Assembly: GCA_040399325.1 (NCBI GenBank)
Contig: JBBASJ010000001.1
Span: forward strand, 62,001 to 126,000
Direction of reading: 5' to 3'
DNA from: RGUW01 sp040399325
GTDB taxonomy: Bacteria; Cyanobacteriota; Cyanobacteriia; PCC-6307; Cyanobiaceae
Length of the DNA stretch: 64,000 nucleotides
Part shown: positions 18,248 to 26,111 of the stretch, in pieces
Position numbering within the stretch: the stretch's first letter is position 1
Layout of the letters: every line of letters starts with the position of its first letter
Position numbers and translations under genes: made by a program
The notes under the pieces: generated by a model
What the model was told of the DNA's origin: nothing
Database searches by the model: none
What the model saw: only the letters and a program-made list of their open reading frames with translations

Positions 18248-19908
18248 TCGGTCACAGCCCCCTTGCTGCTGCTGCTCACCAGACGGGCATATTTGCCCAG
18301 CACGCCGGTGCGGTAGCGGGGCTCGGGGCTGACCCAGGCAGCGCGGCGACGCGTTAGCTCGTCGTCGCTCACGTTGAGCTGGATCAGCAACTGATGGGCA
18401 TCGACCGTGATGCTGTCGCCCTCGTGCACGAGGCCGATGGTGCCGCCCACGGCGGCCTCAGGTGCCACGTGGCCCACCACCATGCCGTAGGTGCCGCCTG
18501 AGAAGCGTCCGTCGGTGATCAATGCCACCGTGTCGCCCAGACCCTCACCGATGATCGCGGCGGTCGGAGCCAACATCTCGCGCATGCCCGGGCCCCCGAC
18601 CGGCCCCTCGTTGCGGATCACGACCACGTCACCGGCGTGGATCCGTTTGGCGAGAATCGCAGCCAGGGCTTCCTCTTCACTTTCAAAGACCCGGGCCGGG
18701 CCCGTGACCGAGGGATTCTTGACGCCGCTGATCTTGGCCACGCTGCCCTCGCTGGCCAGGTTTCCCTTGAGAATCGCCAGGTGCCCTTTGGCATAGAGCG
18801 GATTGCTCAGCGGGCGAATCACCTCCTGACCGGAAGGGGGCTCACCGGGCACGTCGGCCAGAACCTCGCGCAGGGTCCTGCCTTCCACCGTGCGGCAGTC
18901 ACCGTGCAGGAGCCCTGCATCGAGCAGCAGCTTCATCACCTGGGGAATCCCCCCGGCGTTGTGCAGATCGACGGTGACAAAGCGGCCGCTGGGCTTGAGA
19001 TCACAGATCACCGGCACCCGCTGACGGATCGTCTCAAAGTCATCGATGTTGAGCTCGACCCCGGCCGTGCGGGCCACGGCCAACAGGTGCAGCACCGAAT
19101 TGGTCGAGCCCCCAACGGCCATGATCACGCTGATGGCGTTTTCAAACGCCTCGCGCGTCAACAGGTCGCGCGGGCGAATGTTCTGGGCGATCGCCTGCAC
19201 AAGCACCTCGGCGCTGCGGGCGGCGCTGTCGGCCTTTTCGGGGTCTTCGGCGGCCATCGTTGAGCTGTAAGGCAGGCTCAGGCCCATCACTTCGAAGGCG
19301 GCGCTCATCGTGTTGGCGGTGAACATGCCGCCGCAGCTGCCCGCCCCGGGACAGGCATTCTTTTCGATGGCGGTGAGCTGCTGCTCGTCGATCTTGCCGC
19401 CGCTGTATTGGCCTACCGCTTCAAAAGCGCTGACCACCGTCAGGTCGCAGGCACCCAGCTTGCCCGGCTTGATCGTTCCTCCATAAACGAACACAGCCGG
19501 AATGTTCATGCGCGCCATGGCCAGCATGGCGCCGGGCATGTTCTTGTCACAGCCACCGATCGCCAGCAACCCGTCCATGCTCTGGGCGTTGCAGGCGGTT
19601 TCGATCGAATCGGCGATCACCTCGCGGCTGACGAGCGAGTACTTCATGCCCTCGGTTCCCATCGAGATGCCATCGCTGACGGTGATGGTGCCGAAGGTCT
19701 GGGGCATGGAGCCGGCCCTCTGAGCAGCCTGCTCAGCCCTGCGGGTCAGGTCATTGAGCCCGATGTTGCAGGGTGTGATCGTGCTGTATCCGTTGGCGAT
19801 GCCGATGATCGGCTTGTTGAAATCGCCGTCACCGAAGCCGACCGCCCGCAACATGGCCCGATTGGGCGAACGCTGAATTCCCTGGGTGATGGCGGCAGAA
19901 CGAAGCAT
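18238..19908 (-). CDS. ilvD: Dihydroxy-acid dehydratase
   Basis: Fe-S enzyme that dehydrates dihydroxy acids in isoleucine and valine synthesis. Cluster and active-site motifs are seen: a conserved GGCDKNMPG, PGAGSCGGMFTANTM and ITDGRFSGGTYGMVVGHVAPEA with the catalytic Ser. Length of 556 residues is standard. The branched-chain aminotransferase ilvE lies at 57-58 kb. Its tail overlaps the convergent hypothetical by 10 bases. Confidence 0.96.
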   Translation of the reverse strand: MLRSAAITQGIQRSPNRAMLRAVGFGDGDFNKPIIGIANGYSTITPCNIGLNDLTRRAEQAAQRAGSMPQTFGTITVSDGISMGTEGMKYSLVSREVIADSIETACNAQSMDGLLAIGGCDKNMPGAMLAMARMNIPAVFVYGGTIKPGKLGACDLTVVSAFEAVGQYSGGKIDEQQLTAIEKNACPGAGSCGGMFTANTMSAAFEVMGLSLPYSSTMAAEDPEKADSAARSAEVLVQAIAQNIRPRDLLTREAFENAISVIMAVGGSTNSVLHLLAVARTAGVELNIDDFETIRQRVPVICDLKPSGRFVTVDLHNAGGIPQVMKLLLDAGLLHGDCRTVEGRTLREVLADVPGEPPSGQEVIRPLSNPLYAKGHLAILKGNLASEGSVAKISGVKNPSVTGPARVFESEEEALAAILAKRIHAGDVVVIRNEGPVGGPGMREMLAPTAAIIGEGLGDTVALITDGRFSGGTYGMVVGHVAPEAAVGGTIGLVHEGDSITVDAHQLLIQLNVSDDELTRRRAAWVSPEPRYRTGVLGKYARLVSSSSKGAVTDQV

Positions 19909-19935
19909 GGGCGGTGAGAGGTGCCGCTCTGCAAC

Positions 19936-20253
19936 CTACCGACTCCCGAGACTCTCGAGCTGGCGGCGCACATCGTCGATCGCCTGGTTGAGTTCGTGGA
20001 CCTTGTCGTGCAGGTCGCTGTCACGCTGGGGTCCGTGACCATTGCCGCCCGTCAGGATCTGGGACGAGTCCTCGGTGTCGGCTCCCTCGTGGAATCGACT
20101 GAGCCGCAGGGCCCGTTGCTGACGAGGTTCGAGTCGCCGGCGCTCCGCTTCGGAGAGGAGCCACCAGGCCAGGCCGGCGGCCCCGAGCACGGCACCTGCC
20201 ATGGCCGTAAGCACCAGGCTGCCGCCAGAACCACCCTGGTTGTGTGATGCCAT
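19936..20253 (-). CDS. Small single-pass membrane protein with coiled coil
   Basis: A 105-residue hypothetical. Residues 12-33 (LVLTAMAGAVLGAAGLAWWLL) form one membrane helix. They are followed by a basic stretch EAERRRLEPRQQR and a C-terminal predicted coiled coil (DKVHELNQAIDDVRRQLESL). This shape, a short anchored protein with a cytoplasmic coil, recurs in cyanobacteria but I cannot name the family. It starts 33 bases downstream of upp and lies 27 bases before ilvD on the same strand. Confidence 0.72.
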   Translation of the reverse strand: MASHNQGGSGGSLVLTAMAGAVLGAAGLAWWLLSEAERRRLEPRQQRALRLSRFHEGADTEDSSQILTGGNGHGPQRDSDLHDKVHELNQAIDDVRRQLESLGSR

Positions 20254-20285
20254 CGCCGAGGTCAGATCTGAAGCCTGAGCTCAGG

Positions 20286-20939
20286 TTAGTTGTCGCTGGC
20301 AAATCCGAGCAGGCGTTGCTGCATGTTGCCGATGCCGGGCACGACCCGACCCGTTTCTGTGAGATCGGGATCGATTGCGGCGGTGTAGATCGTCAGCGAG
20401 CCATGCCGCTCGCCCACCGCATGCAGGGCCGGTGCGGAGGCGATGGCTGTGATCAGGCGCAGGCGTTCACCGCTCACCCCCTCGGCGGCCAGATGGTCGA
20501 GCAGGGTCAGCAGAGGTGCGGGCTCTGCGAGTTCGCCCCAATAAACCAGGACCCCGGCGCGGGCATCGATGGCCCGCGGAAGGACCGAGGGCCCAGAGGC
20601 ACCAAGGTCTGACCCCACCAGCGCCAGCTGGGCCGCAGGCAGCACGGCCTGCGCCCCTTGCCACAGTCCGAGCGCTGCGGGCAGACACACCGCTGCCAGC
20701 AGCGGCACCGAGGCCTCGATGACCTGGCCCTGGCAGATTCCGTGATCGGTTTCGACCTGAAGGTCGCGGTGCGGCAGCCAGTCGCGCAGCGCCTCGTAAC
20801 TGAGCCACCGCCCCAGCTCAGCCAGAGCTGATCCGTAAAGCGGCTGGGGGGTCTGGCGGTCACGCAAGACGGTCAGCCAGTGCTTGAGCAGGGGGTGGGG
20901 CGGGACCACCACCCGCAGAGCCATCGCCATGGCTGCCAT
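20286..20939 (-). CDS. upp: Uracil phosphoribosyltransferase
   Basis: Salvages uracil to UMP with PRPP. The N-terminus LRVVVPPHPLLKHWL and ELGRWLSYEALRDWLPHR match the picocyanobacterial Upp type, and VPLLAAVCLPAALGLWQGA is the usual following core. The C-terminal half is divergent from E. coli Upp and I do not see a textbook PRPP loop, so activity should be treated as inferred. The open frame extends to 21329, but those extra residues are a shadow of the opposite pentapeptide gene. ATG 20939, 20930 or 20924 are the plausible starts (212-217 residues). Confidence 0.78.
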   Translation of the reverse strand: MAAMAMALRVVVPPHPLLKHWLTVLRDRQTPQPLYGSALAELGRWLSYEALRDWLPHRDLQVETDHGICQGQVIEASVPLLAAVCLPAALGLWQGAQAVLPAAQLALVGSDLGASGPSVLPRAIDARAGVLVYWGELAEPAPLLTLLDHLAAEGVSGERLRLITAIASAPALHAVGERHGSLTIYTAAIDPDLTETGRVVPGIGNMQQRLLGFASDN

Positions 20940-20969
20940 AACTTGTTGAGCCACCGTAGATCCCGCCCC

Positions 20970-21470
20970 ATGGCCCGCCTGCTTGCTGCCGCCGTTCTGG
21001 TCTGGGCGCTGTTGGTCACAAGCGTCGTCGGAGCACCCCCCGTCTGGGCGATCACGGCGCCTGAACTGCGGGGTCAGCGATCGCTGCAGGATCTGCAACC
21101 CGACATGCACGGGCGCGACCTCAAGCAGCAGGAGTTTCTCAAGGCCGAGCTGGCTGGTTTTGATTTCAGTGGTGCAGATCTCCGCGGTGCTGTGTTCAAC
21201 GGCAGCAACCTGCAGCAGGCGAACCTGCAAGCGGCCGACCTTGAAGATGTGGTCGCCTACGCCAGTCGCTTTGAACGGGCCGATCTGCGCGACGCCGTGC
21301 TGCGCAACGCCATGCTCATGCAAAGCCACTTCGCCGGGGCTGAGATCAGCGGTGCCGACTTCAGCGATGCGGTGCTCGATCTGCCCGAGCAGAAGGCTCT
21401 CTGCGCCAGAGCCAGCGGCAGCAACTCCCGCACCGGTGTGAGCACCCGTGACAGTCTGGCTTGCCGCTGA
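20970..21470 (+). CDS. Exported pentapeptide-repeat protein
   Basis: A 166-residue protein with signal peptide (LLAAAVLVWALLVTSVVGAPPVWA, residues 4-27) and about ten A(D/N)LXX-type pentapeptides: DFSGADLRGAVFNGSNLQQA and later ADLRDAVLRNAML and AEISGADFSDAVL. These build a right-handed quadrilateral beta-helix. A C-terminal segment with two Cys (LCARASG and LACR) could form a disulfide. In cyanobacteria such proteins are often sent to the thylakoid lumen; the function is unknown. ATG 20970 is chosen because it starts the signal peptide. The start is only 30 bases from the divergent upp start. The cobalamin riboswitch begins right after its stop. Confidence 0.88.
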   Translation: MARLLAAAVLVWALLVTSVVGAPPVWAITAPELRGQRSLQDLQPDMHGRDLKQQEFLKAELAGFDFSGADLRGAVFNGSNLQQANLQAADLEDVVAYASRFERADLRDAVLRNAMLMQSHFAGAEISGADFSDAVLDLPEQKALCARASGSNSRTGVSTRDSLACR

Positions 21471-21484
21471 GGCTGGCCCATAGA

Positions 21485-21620
21485 TTGGTCATACCGGTTG
21501 CGGAGGGGATCAGCCTCCGCACGCAAGGGGGAAAGTCCGGTGTCAATCCGGCGCTGTCCCGCAGCTGTGATGGCCCCAGGGCCCAGTCAGAACGCCCGCC
21601 GGTTTCATCTCAGCATCCGG
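21485..21620 (+). promoter_or_regulatory. Cobalamin (B12) riboswitch
   Basis: The B12-element core is visible: GGGGAAAGTCCGGTGTCAATCC followed by the B12 box GCTGTCCCGCAGCTGTGA (21553-21570), then AGTCAGAACGCCCGCC (21585-21600), as in the standard cobalamin aptamer. A 5' stem (GCGGAGG with CCTCCGC, 21500-21520) precedes the core. It lies about 15 bases ahead of the HupE start at 21636, so it probably represses translation or transcription of hupE and the downstream cobW-type gene when cobalamin is plentiful. The boundaries are approximate. Confidence 0.9.
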
Positions 21621-21635
21621 CGCGGACCGACTCCC

Positions 21636-22247
21636 ATGGCTTCTGTTTCATTCAAGGCTGCAGCCCTGCCTGCAGGCGCAGCTGCCACGCTGTGCCTCAT
21701 GGCGGCTCTGCCGGCCCAGGCCCATCACCTGATGGACCTGGGTGCGATGGCACCCACGCCGCTCAACGGACTGCTGAGCGGTCTGGCGCATCCGGTCGTC
21801 GGTCCTGACCATCTGTTGTTTCTGTTGTCTCTGACGCTGGTCGCCCTGCGTCGCCCCCTGACCTGGGTGATCACGCTGCTCGGGGTGGGTCTGCTGGGCA
21901 GCGCTGCCGGTTTGCTCTGGCCGGCAGCACCCGGGGCTGAGGTGCTCGTGAGCCTGTCGCTGGTGGTCGAGGCCCTGGTGATCCTGGAGCGCCTGCCTGC
22001 GGCCCTTCTGGTGCCGTCCATGGCGTTGCATGGCTACGTGCTGAGCGCGCCCGTGCTGGGTTGGAGCACCATGCCCGTTGCTACCTATCTCATGGGTCTG
22101 CTGGTCAGCCAGCTCGTGCTTCTGGTGATGACGCAGACCCTGATCAAGCGGGCGGCCACCGTGCTGCAACCGCCGCTGCGGCGGCTGATCGCTCTGGCCC
22201 TGATCGGCCTTGGTGGAGCCTGGGCCCTGGCCCAGGTGATGGCCTGA
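21636..22247 (+). CDS. hupE: HupE/UreJ-family metal permease, riboswitch controlled
   Basis: Membrane permease of the HupE/UreJ family, which moves nickel or cobalt. After a signal-like N-terminus ending in ALPAQAHHLMDL, the family motif GLAHPVVGPDHLLFLLSL is clear; six or so hydrophobic segments follow. Placed behind a cobalamin riboswitch, cobalt is the likely substrate for corrin synthesis (inference). The frame opens at 21498 inside the riboswitch, so the start is set at ATG 21636, giving 203 residues. The cobW-type GTPase follows after 6 bases. Confidence 0.88.
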   Translation: MASVSFKAAALPAGAAATLCLMAALPAQAHHLMDLGAMAPTPLNGLLSGLAHPVVGPDHLLFLLSLTLVALRRPLTWVITLLGVGLLGSAAGLLWPAAPGAEVLVSLSLVVEALVILERLPAALLVPSMALHGYVLSAPVLGWSTMPVATYLMGLLVSQLVLLVMTQTLIKRAATVLQPPLRRLIALALIGLGGAWALAQVMA

Positions 22248-22253
22248 TCCACC

Positions 22254-23504
22254 ATGACGACGATCCAACGACGCCTGCCGGTCACGGTGGTGACCGGTTT
22301 TCTCGGTGCTGGAAAAACCACGCTCCTGCGCAGGTTGCTGCTGGACAGCGGCCAGCGACTGGCCGTGGTGGTCAACGAATTCGGCGAGGTCGGCATCGAT
22401 GGTGCCCTGATCCGCTCCTGCGGCTTCTGCCCGGATGAGGAACTTGACACCCGCCTGATCGAGCTGGCGAATGGATGTCTCTGCTGCACGGTGCAGGACG
22501 ATTTCCTGCCCACCATGGAGCGGTTGCTGGAGCGGGCTGATCAACTTGACGGCATCGTTGTTGAAACCAGTGGTCTCGCTCTGCCAGAGCCTCTGGTGGC
22601 CGCCTTCGGCTGGCCGCAGATCCGTTCGCGCACCCGCGTGCACGCGGTGGTCACCGTCGTCGACGGGGAAGCGCTGGCGGCTGGCCATGTGGTCGCCAAT
22701 CCCGAAGCCCTCGAAGCCCAGCGGCAGGCTGATCCAAGCCTCGACCACAGCGATGCGATCGACGATCTGTTTGATGAACAGCTCGGGGCTTCAGATCTGG
22801 TGCTGATCAGCCGAGCTGATCTGTTGCGGCCAGAGCAGCTCGAGACCGTTGCCGCCTTGCTGCAGGCGCGATGCCGGCCGGGGCTTCCTGTGCTGCCCAT
22901 GGCCGCCGGTCATGTGGATGCCGATCTGCTGCTCGGCGCCAACGATGAGGCCGCGTTGCCCCGACACGGCCGCAGCCATGGCCGGGACGCGGCGACACAC
23001 GAGCATCATGAAGACCATGACCATGACCATGANNNNNNNNNNNNNNNNNNNNNNNNNNNNNNNNNNNNNNNNNNNNNNNNNNNNNNNNNNNNNNNNNNNN
23101 NNNNNNNNNNNNNNNNNNNNNNNNNNNNNNNNGACCATGACCATGACCATGATCACAGCCATGTGGCGATTGAATCAGTGGCGATCAGCCTGCGAGGGCG
23201 CTGGACCCAGGTGCAGCTGGAGACGCAGCTGCGCCAGCTGATCGCCGAGCACCGTCTGATCCGTGCCAAGGGCTGGTTGGCCATGCCAGACAAACAGAGG
23301 CTGCTTCAGATCCAGGCCGTCGGGCCGCGTCTGAATTGCTGGTACGAGGGGCAGCCGACCCAGCTCACCCATGCCAGCGAGCCCACCACCAGTGATCTGG
23401 GTGAGCTGCAGTTGGTGCTGCTCGGTTTCCAGTTGGACCCAAGCCGTATGGAGCAGCAACTCAGCATCCCGGCTGATTCTGCGGGTACCGTGCCGCGCTC
23501 CTGA
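22254..23504 (+). CDS. cobW: CobW-type metal GTPase (contains assembly gap)
   Basis: COG0523 GTPase that inserts or chaperones metal. The Walker A GFLGAGKTTLL, NEFGEVGIDG switch and the metal-binding CxCC motif (GCLCCTVQDDF) are intact, as is the CobW C-terminal domain after the gap. Between the domains lies a His-rich linker (HEHHEDHDHDH...) broken by 100 Ns. Coupling to hupE behind a B12 riboswitch suggests a cobalt chaperone or storage role, but zinc-type COG0523 members are related and cannot be excluded. The frame continues correctly across the gap as written (416 residues including 34 unknown), but the true linker length is unknown. The symbol is by family. Confidence 0.85.
   Translation: MTTIQRRLPVTVVTGFLGAGKTTLLRRLLLDSGQRLAVVVNEFGEVGIDGALIRSCGFCPDEELDTRLIELANGCLCCTVQDDFLPTMERLLERADQLDGIVVETSGLALPEPLVAAFGWPQIRSRTRVHAVVTVVDGEALAAGHVVANPEALEAQRQADPSLDHSDAIDDLFDEQLGASDLVLISRADLLRPEQLETVAALLQARCRPGLPVLPMAAGHVDADLLLGANDEAALPRHGRSHGRDAATHEHHEDHDHDHXXXXXXXXXXXXXXXXXXXXXXXXXXXXXXXXXXDHDHDHDHSHVAIESVAISLRGRWTQVQLETQLRQLIAEHRLIRAKGWLAMPDKQRLLQIQAVGPRLNCWYEGQPTQLTHASEPTTSDLGELQLVLLGFQLDPSRMEQQLSIPADSAGTVPRS
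23013..23156 (+). repeat. (GACCAT)n tandem repeat encoding Asp-His, interrupted
   Basis: Three full GACCAT units sit before the gap (23013-23030) and three after it (23133-23150), followed by GATCAC. The repeat encodes alternating Asp and His in the CobW-type protein. Identical units on both sides suggest the gap hides more copies of the same repeat, which an assembler could not resolve. Confidence 0.85.
23033..23132. other. Assembly gap of 100 Ns
   Basis: Exactly 100 unresolved bases inside the cobW-type gene, flanked by the (GACCAT)n repeat. A round 100 normally marks a gap of unknown size, so the number of Asp-His repeats cannot be known here. Confidence 0.99.
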
Positions 23505-23528
23505 GATCGCCTCACCAATCTCGGTTCA

Positions 23529-23855
23529 TCAATCCAGGGGAATCGGACCCCTGGCGCAGATCCCATCCCAGCAGAGGCTGGCATCGGCAGACCAACGCGC
23601 CTCAACGGCCCGCCAGCCATCGGGAGTGCGGCGCATGGTGATCTGTCCATGGCCGTCATGACGAAACTCAACGGTTTGCGGGCCGATCAGCAGAGTCCAG
23701 GCCAGACCGTTGGTTGCCAGCACCATCCGGCAGCGCTGCCAGTCACCTGGTGTCAGGCGACAGCGCAGATCGGCCATGCTCTGGGCCTGAGCGGGGTTTG
23801 CTGAAAGCGACAGCACACCCAGCAGGGCGATGCACGCGCGCCGGATGCCAGTCAC
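23529..23855 (-). CDS. Small exported hypothetical protein
   Basis: A 108-residue protein with a signal peptide (IALLGVLSLSANPAQAQS, residues 9-26) and a Cys-containing mature part (LRCRLTPGDWQRCRM and LCWDGICARG) that could carry two disulfides. I do not recognise the family. It sits alone on the minus strand between the cobW-type gene and purS, convergent to the former. Its start is about 100 bases from the purS GTG start. Confidence 0.65.
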   Translation of the reverse strand: MTGIRRACIALLGVLSLSANPAQAQSMADLRCRLTPGDWQRCRMVLATNGLAWTLLIGPQTVEFRHDGHGQITMRRTPDGWRAVEARWSADASLCWDGICARGPIPLD

Positions 23856-23953
23856 AGGGCCCAGCCCCCAGGGTGCGGATCCACACCGTGATCACGGCGG
23901 CGAGAGCCGAGAACAGGGGCTGGCAAGATTTAACAACTGTCTGGCTGGATCCG

Positions 23954-24223
23954 GTGCCTCTCTTTCGCGCGCGTGTGCAGGTCTCACTGCGGCCGTCTGT
24001 GCTTGACCCAGCCGGGGAGGCCACGCGTGCAGCGGCTGCCAGGCTTGGGGTCGACGGCATCAGCCGGTTGCGCATCGGCAAGGCCATTGAGGTGGAGCTC
24101 GAAGCCGTTGACGCCGCGACCGCGCGTGCCCAGCTTGAGCTGCTGAGCGATCGACTGCTCGCCAATCCCGTGATCGAGAACTGGCAGCTGGACCTCGTCC
24201 CTGACACCAGCGCTGGAGCCTGA
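23954..24223 (+). CDS. purS: Phosphoribosylformylglycinamidine synthase subunit PurS
   Basis: Small scaffold subunit of the PurLQS FGAM synthase in purine synthesis. VPLFRARVQVSLRPSVLDP followed by GEATRAAAARLGV and SRLRIGKAIEVELEA is the PurS sequence pattern. The open frame begins at 23714, but the upstream part does not belong; GTG 23954 yields 89 residues starting at the conserved motif. purQ starts 3 bases after its stop, so the two subunits are co-translated; purL is elsewhere. Confidence 0.9.
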   Translation: MPLFRARVQVSLRPSVLDPAGEATRAAAARLGVDGISRLRIGKAIEVELEAVDAATARAQLELLSDRLLANPVIENWQLDLVPDTSAGA

Positions 24224-24226
24224 GCG

Positions 24227-24880
24227 ATGACACTGGGCATCGTGGTGTTTCCCGGCTCCAACTGCGACCGTGATGTGCAGTGGGCGGCCGAAGGGTGTCT
24301 CGGAATCCCGACCCGCTTTCTCTGGCATGAGGAGCGTGACCTGAGTGGTCTGCAGGCCGTGGTCATTCCGGGTGGCTTCAGCTACGGCGATTACCTGCGC
24401 TGCGGTGCCATCGCCCGGTTTGCACCGGTACTGCAGGAGGTGGCTGCATTTGCCCAACGCGGAGGCCCGGTGCTGGGCATCTGCAATGGCTTTCAGGTCT
24501 TGACCGAGATGGGGCTGTTACCCGGTGCTCTGACCCGCAACGCCCATCTCCATTTCATCTGTGAATCGGCTGACTTGGAGGTCACGCCTGGCACTTGCCA
24601 ATGGCTGCGGCACTACCAGAGCGGCGAAGTGATCAGCTTTCCGATCGCCCACGGTGAGGGTCGTTACCAGGTGGAGCCCGATCAGCTCCAGGAGCTCGAA
24701 GACAACGGCCAGGTGGTGCTCCGTTACCAGCGCAATCCGAATGGATCTCTGGGTGGGGTTGCCGGAGTCAGCAACACCAACGGCAATGTGCTGGGATTGA
24801 TGCCGCACCCCGAACGGGCGTGTGATCCTGCCACTGGTGGCAGTGATGGCCGCCGGTTGCTGGCAACGCTGTTGGGCTGA
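24227..24880 (+). CDS. purQ: Phosphoribosylformylglycinamidine synthase subunit PurQ
   Basis: Glutaminase subunit of the FGAM synthase complex; makes ammonia for PurL. Class I amidotransferase features are visible: IVVFPGSNCDRD, PGGFSYGDYLRCGAIA, the nucleophile Cys in VLGICNGFQVL (about residue 86), and the His/Glu pair in MPHPERA near the C-terminus. Length of 217 residues is normal. It follows purS by 3 bases. Confidence 0.95.
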   Translation: MTLGIVVFPGSNCDRDVQWAAEGCLGIPTRFLWHEERDLSGLQAVVIPGGFSYGDYLRCGAIARFAPVLQEVAAFAQRGGPVLGICNGFQVLTEMGLLPGALTRNAHLHFICESADLEVTPGTCQWLRHYQSGEVISFPIAHGEGRYQVEPDQLQELEDNGQVVLRYQRNPNGSLGGVAGVSNTNGNVLGLMPHPERACDPATGGSDGRRLLATLLG

Positions 24881-24884
24881 GCAC

Positions 24885-24907
24885 AAAAAAAGGGGGGCAA
24901 GCCCCCC
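24885..24907 (-). terminator. Intrinsic terminator for the peroxiredoxin gene
   Basis: GGGGGGC (24892-24898) and GCCCCCC (24901-24907) form a perfect 7-bp G/C stem with an AA loop. Seven As (24885-24891) flank it on the left, which read as seven Ts after the stem on the minus strand. This is a textbook rho-independent terminator for the minus-strand peroxiredoxin gene whose stop is at 24931. The plus-strand purQ has no T-run after the hairpin. Confidence 0.9.
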
Positions 24908-24930
24908 TCTCGCAGACTGTTGACGGCAAC

Positions 24931-25521
24931 TCAGTTGACCGCTGCAAAAAAGTCCTTGGACTTTACGGGGTCGGGATTCATGGTCTTGTCACCGGGATTC
25001 CAGTTGGCCGGGCAAACTTCATCCGGGTGGGATTGCACATACTGGAAGGCCTGCAGCAGGCGCAGGGTTTCATCGACGCTGCGTCCCACCGGCAGGTTGT
25101 TGATCGTGGCCTGCATGATCACGCCCTGCGGGTCAATAATGAACAGACCCCGAAGCGCCACACCGGCGTCTTCGTCGAGCACCTCGTAGGCCCGGGCGAT
25201 CTCTTTCTTGAGGTCGGCAACCAGTGGGTAGGCGATGTCGCCAAGCCCGCCATTCTTGCGGTCGGTCTGAATCCAGGCCAGGTGGCTGAACTCGCTGTCG
25301 ACTGACACACCGAGCACCTCGCAGTTACGGCTCGAGAAGTCGCTGTAACGATCTGAAAATGCGGTGATTTCGGTGGGGCAGACGAAGGTGAAGTCCAGCG
25401 GGTAGAAGAACAGCACGACGTACTTGCCCCGGTATTGGGAGAGGGACACCGTCTTGAATTCCTGGTCCACCACGGCGGTGGCAGTGAAATCGGGAGCAGG
25501 CAGGCCGACGAGCCGGGACAT
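24931..25521 (-). CDS. 2-Cys peroxiredoxin
   Basis: Thiol peroxidase reducing H2O2 and alkyl hydroperoxides with thioredoxin. Peroxidatic Cys in FVCPTEITAFSDR (about residue 48) and resolving Cys in EVCPANW (about 170) mark a typical 2-Cys enzyme; FFYPLDFTFVCP precedes the active site. The C-terminal helix expected in sensitive forms is present. Length of 196 residues matches cyanobacterial 2-Cys Prx. A strong terminator lies just after its stop. Confidence 0.95.
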   Translation of the reverse strand: MSRLVGLPAPDFTATAVVDQEFKTVSLSQYRGKYVVLFFYPLDFTFVCPTEITAFSDRYSDFSSRNCEVLGVSVDSEFSHLAWIQTDRKNGGLGDIAYPLVADLKKEIARAYEVLDEDAGVALRGLFIIDPQGVIMQATINNLPVGRSVDETLRLLQAFQYVQSHPDEVCPANWNPGDKTMNPDPVKSKDFFAAVN

Positions 25522-25707
25522 GGGTTGCTGTGCTGCAAGGGGAATGGATGGGCAGACGCCTCGGGATCAAGACATTCGGGTTCCGAAGGTCGGGTCAAAC
25601 CAGAGCAATCAGGGCGAAGTCGAACCGAGTACGTCTTGCACCATTACAATCTATCACATTTGCCGGGGCTCCCAGTCCTTCTAGGCTGGTCGAAAAGGAG
25701 CGATGCC

Positions 25708-26094
25708 TTGAGCTGGGATCCCACTGTTCTGCGCAAATACAACACCACGGGTCACTTCAGGCTCCTGAATCAGGTCCGTACCGAGCTCAAGGACAACCCG
25801 CTGGTCCGTCCCCAGGAAGGGCAGACCGTGGCAGAGGTCAACCGCAGCCGTGCACTGATCCGGGCAACCGAAGGCAGGTCGGCATCAACCCAGCGGGGCT
25901 CGCGCCGCGGCGCCGCAGCGCGCGAGGAACGGGGGCATGTTGAGCGCACACCCCACACGAAGCGCAGCGTGAGCTCAGCACCTGCGCCTGAGCTGCAGGA
26001 GGAGACCTTCACGGTGGTTCCAGTGATCAGTCTTGAAGATGACGCTGGTGTGAATGGCTTCCGTGACCGACTCAACGCAGTGGACCTGCGCTGA
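25708..26094 (+). CDS. Conserved cyanobacterial protein, TTG start
   Basis: A 128-residue protein whose N-terminus SWDPTVLRKYNTTGHFRLLN and VRTELKDNPLVR I have seen as a conserved cyanobacterial pattern, but no function is known to me. The middle is low-complexity, Arg/Ser-rich and probably disordered. The frame is open from 25435, but conservation begins at residue 92 of that frame. TTG 25708 is preceded by AAAAGGAG (25693-25700) at good spacing, which supports it strongly as the start. It sits between the peroxiredoxin promoter region and tRNA-Met. Confidence 0.8.
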   Translation: MSWDPTVLRKYNTTGHFRLLNQVRTELKDNPLVRPQEGQTVAEVNRSRALIRATEGRSASTQRGSRRGAAAREERGHVERTPHTKRSVSSAPAPELQEETFTVVPVISLEDDAGVNGFRDRLNAVDLR

Positions 26095-26111
26095 GTCAAG
26101 GCACGACGCAA

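Noticed and set aside
23033..23132. Gap as a true 100-base unknown insertion or a frameshift in cobW
   Set aside because: A round 100 is the usual filler for a gap of unknown size, and identical repeat units on both sides explain it better; no frameshift can be shown.
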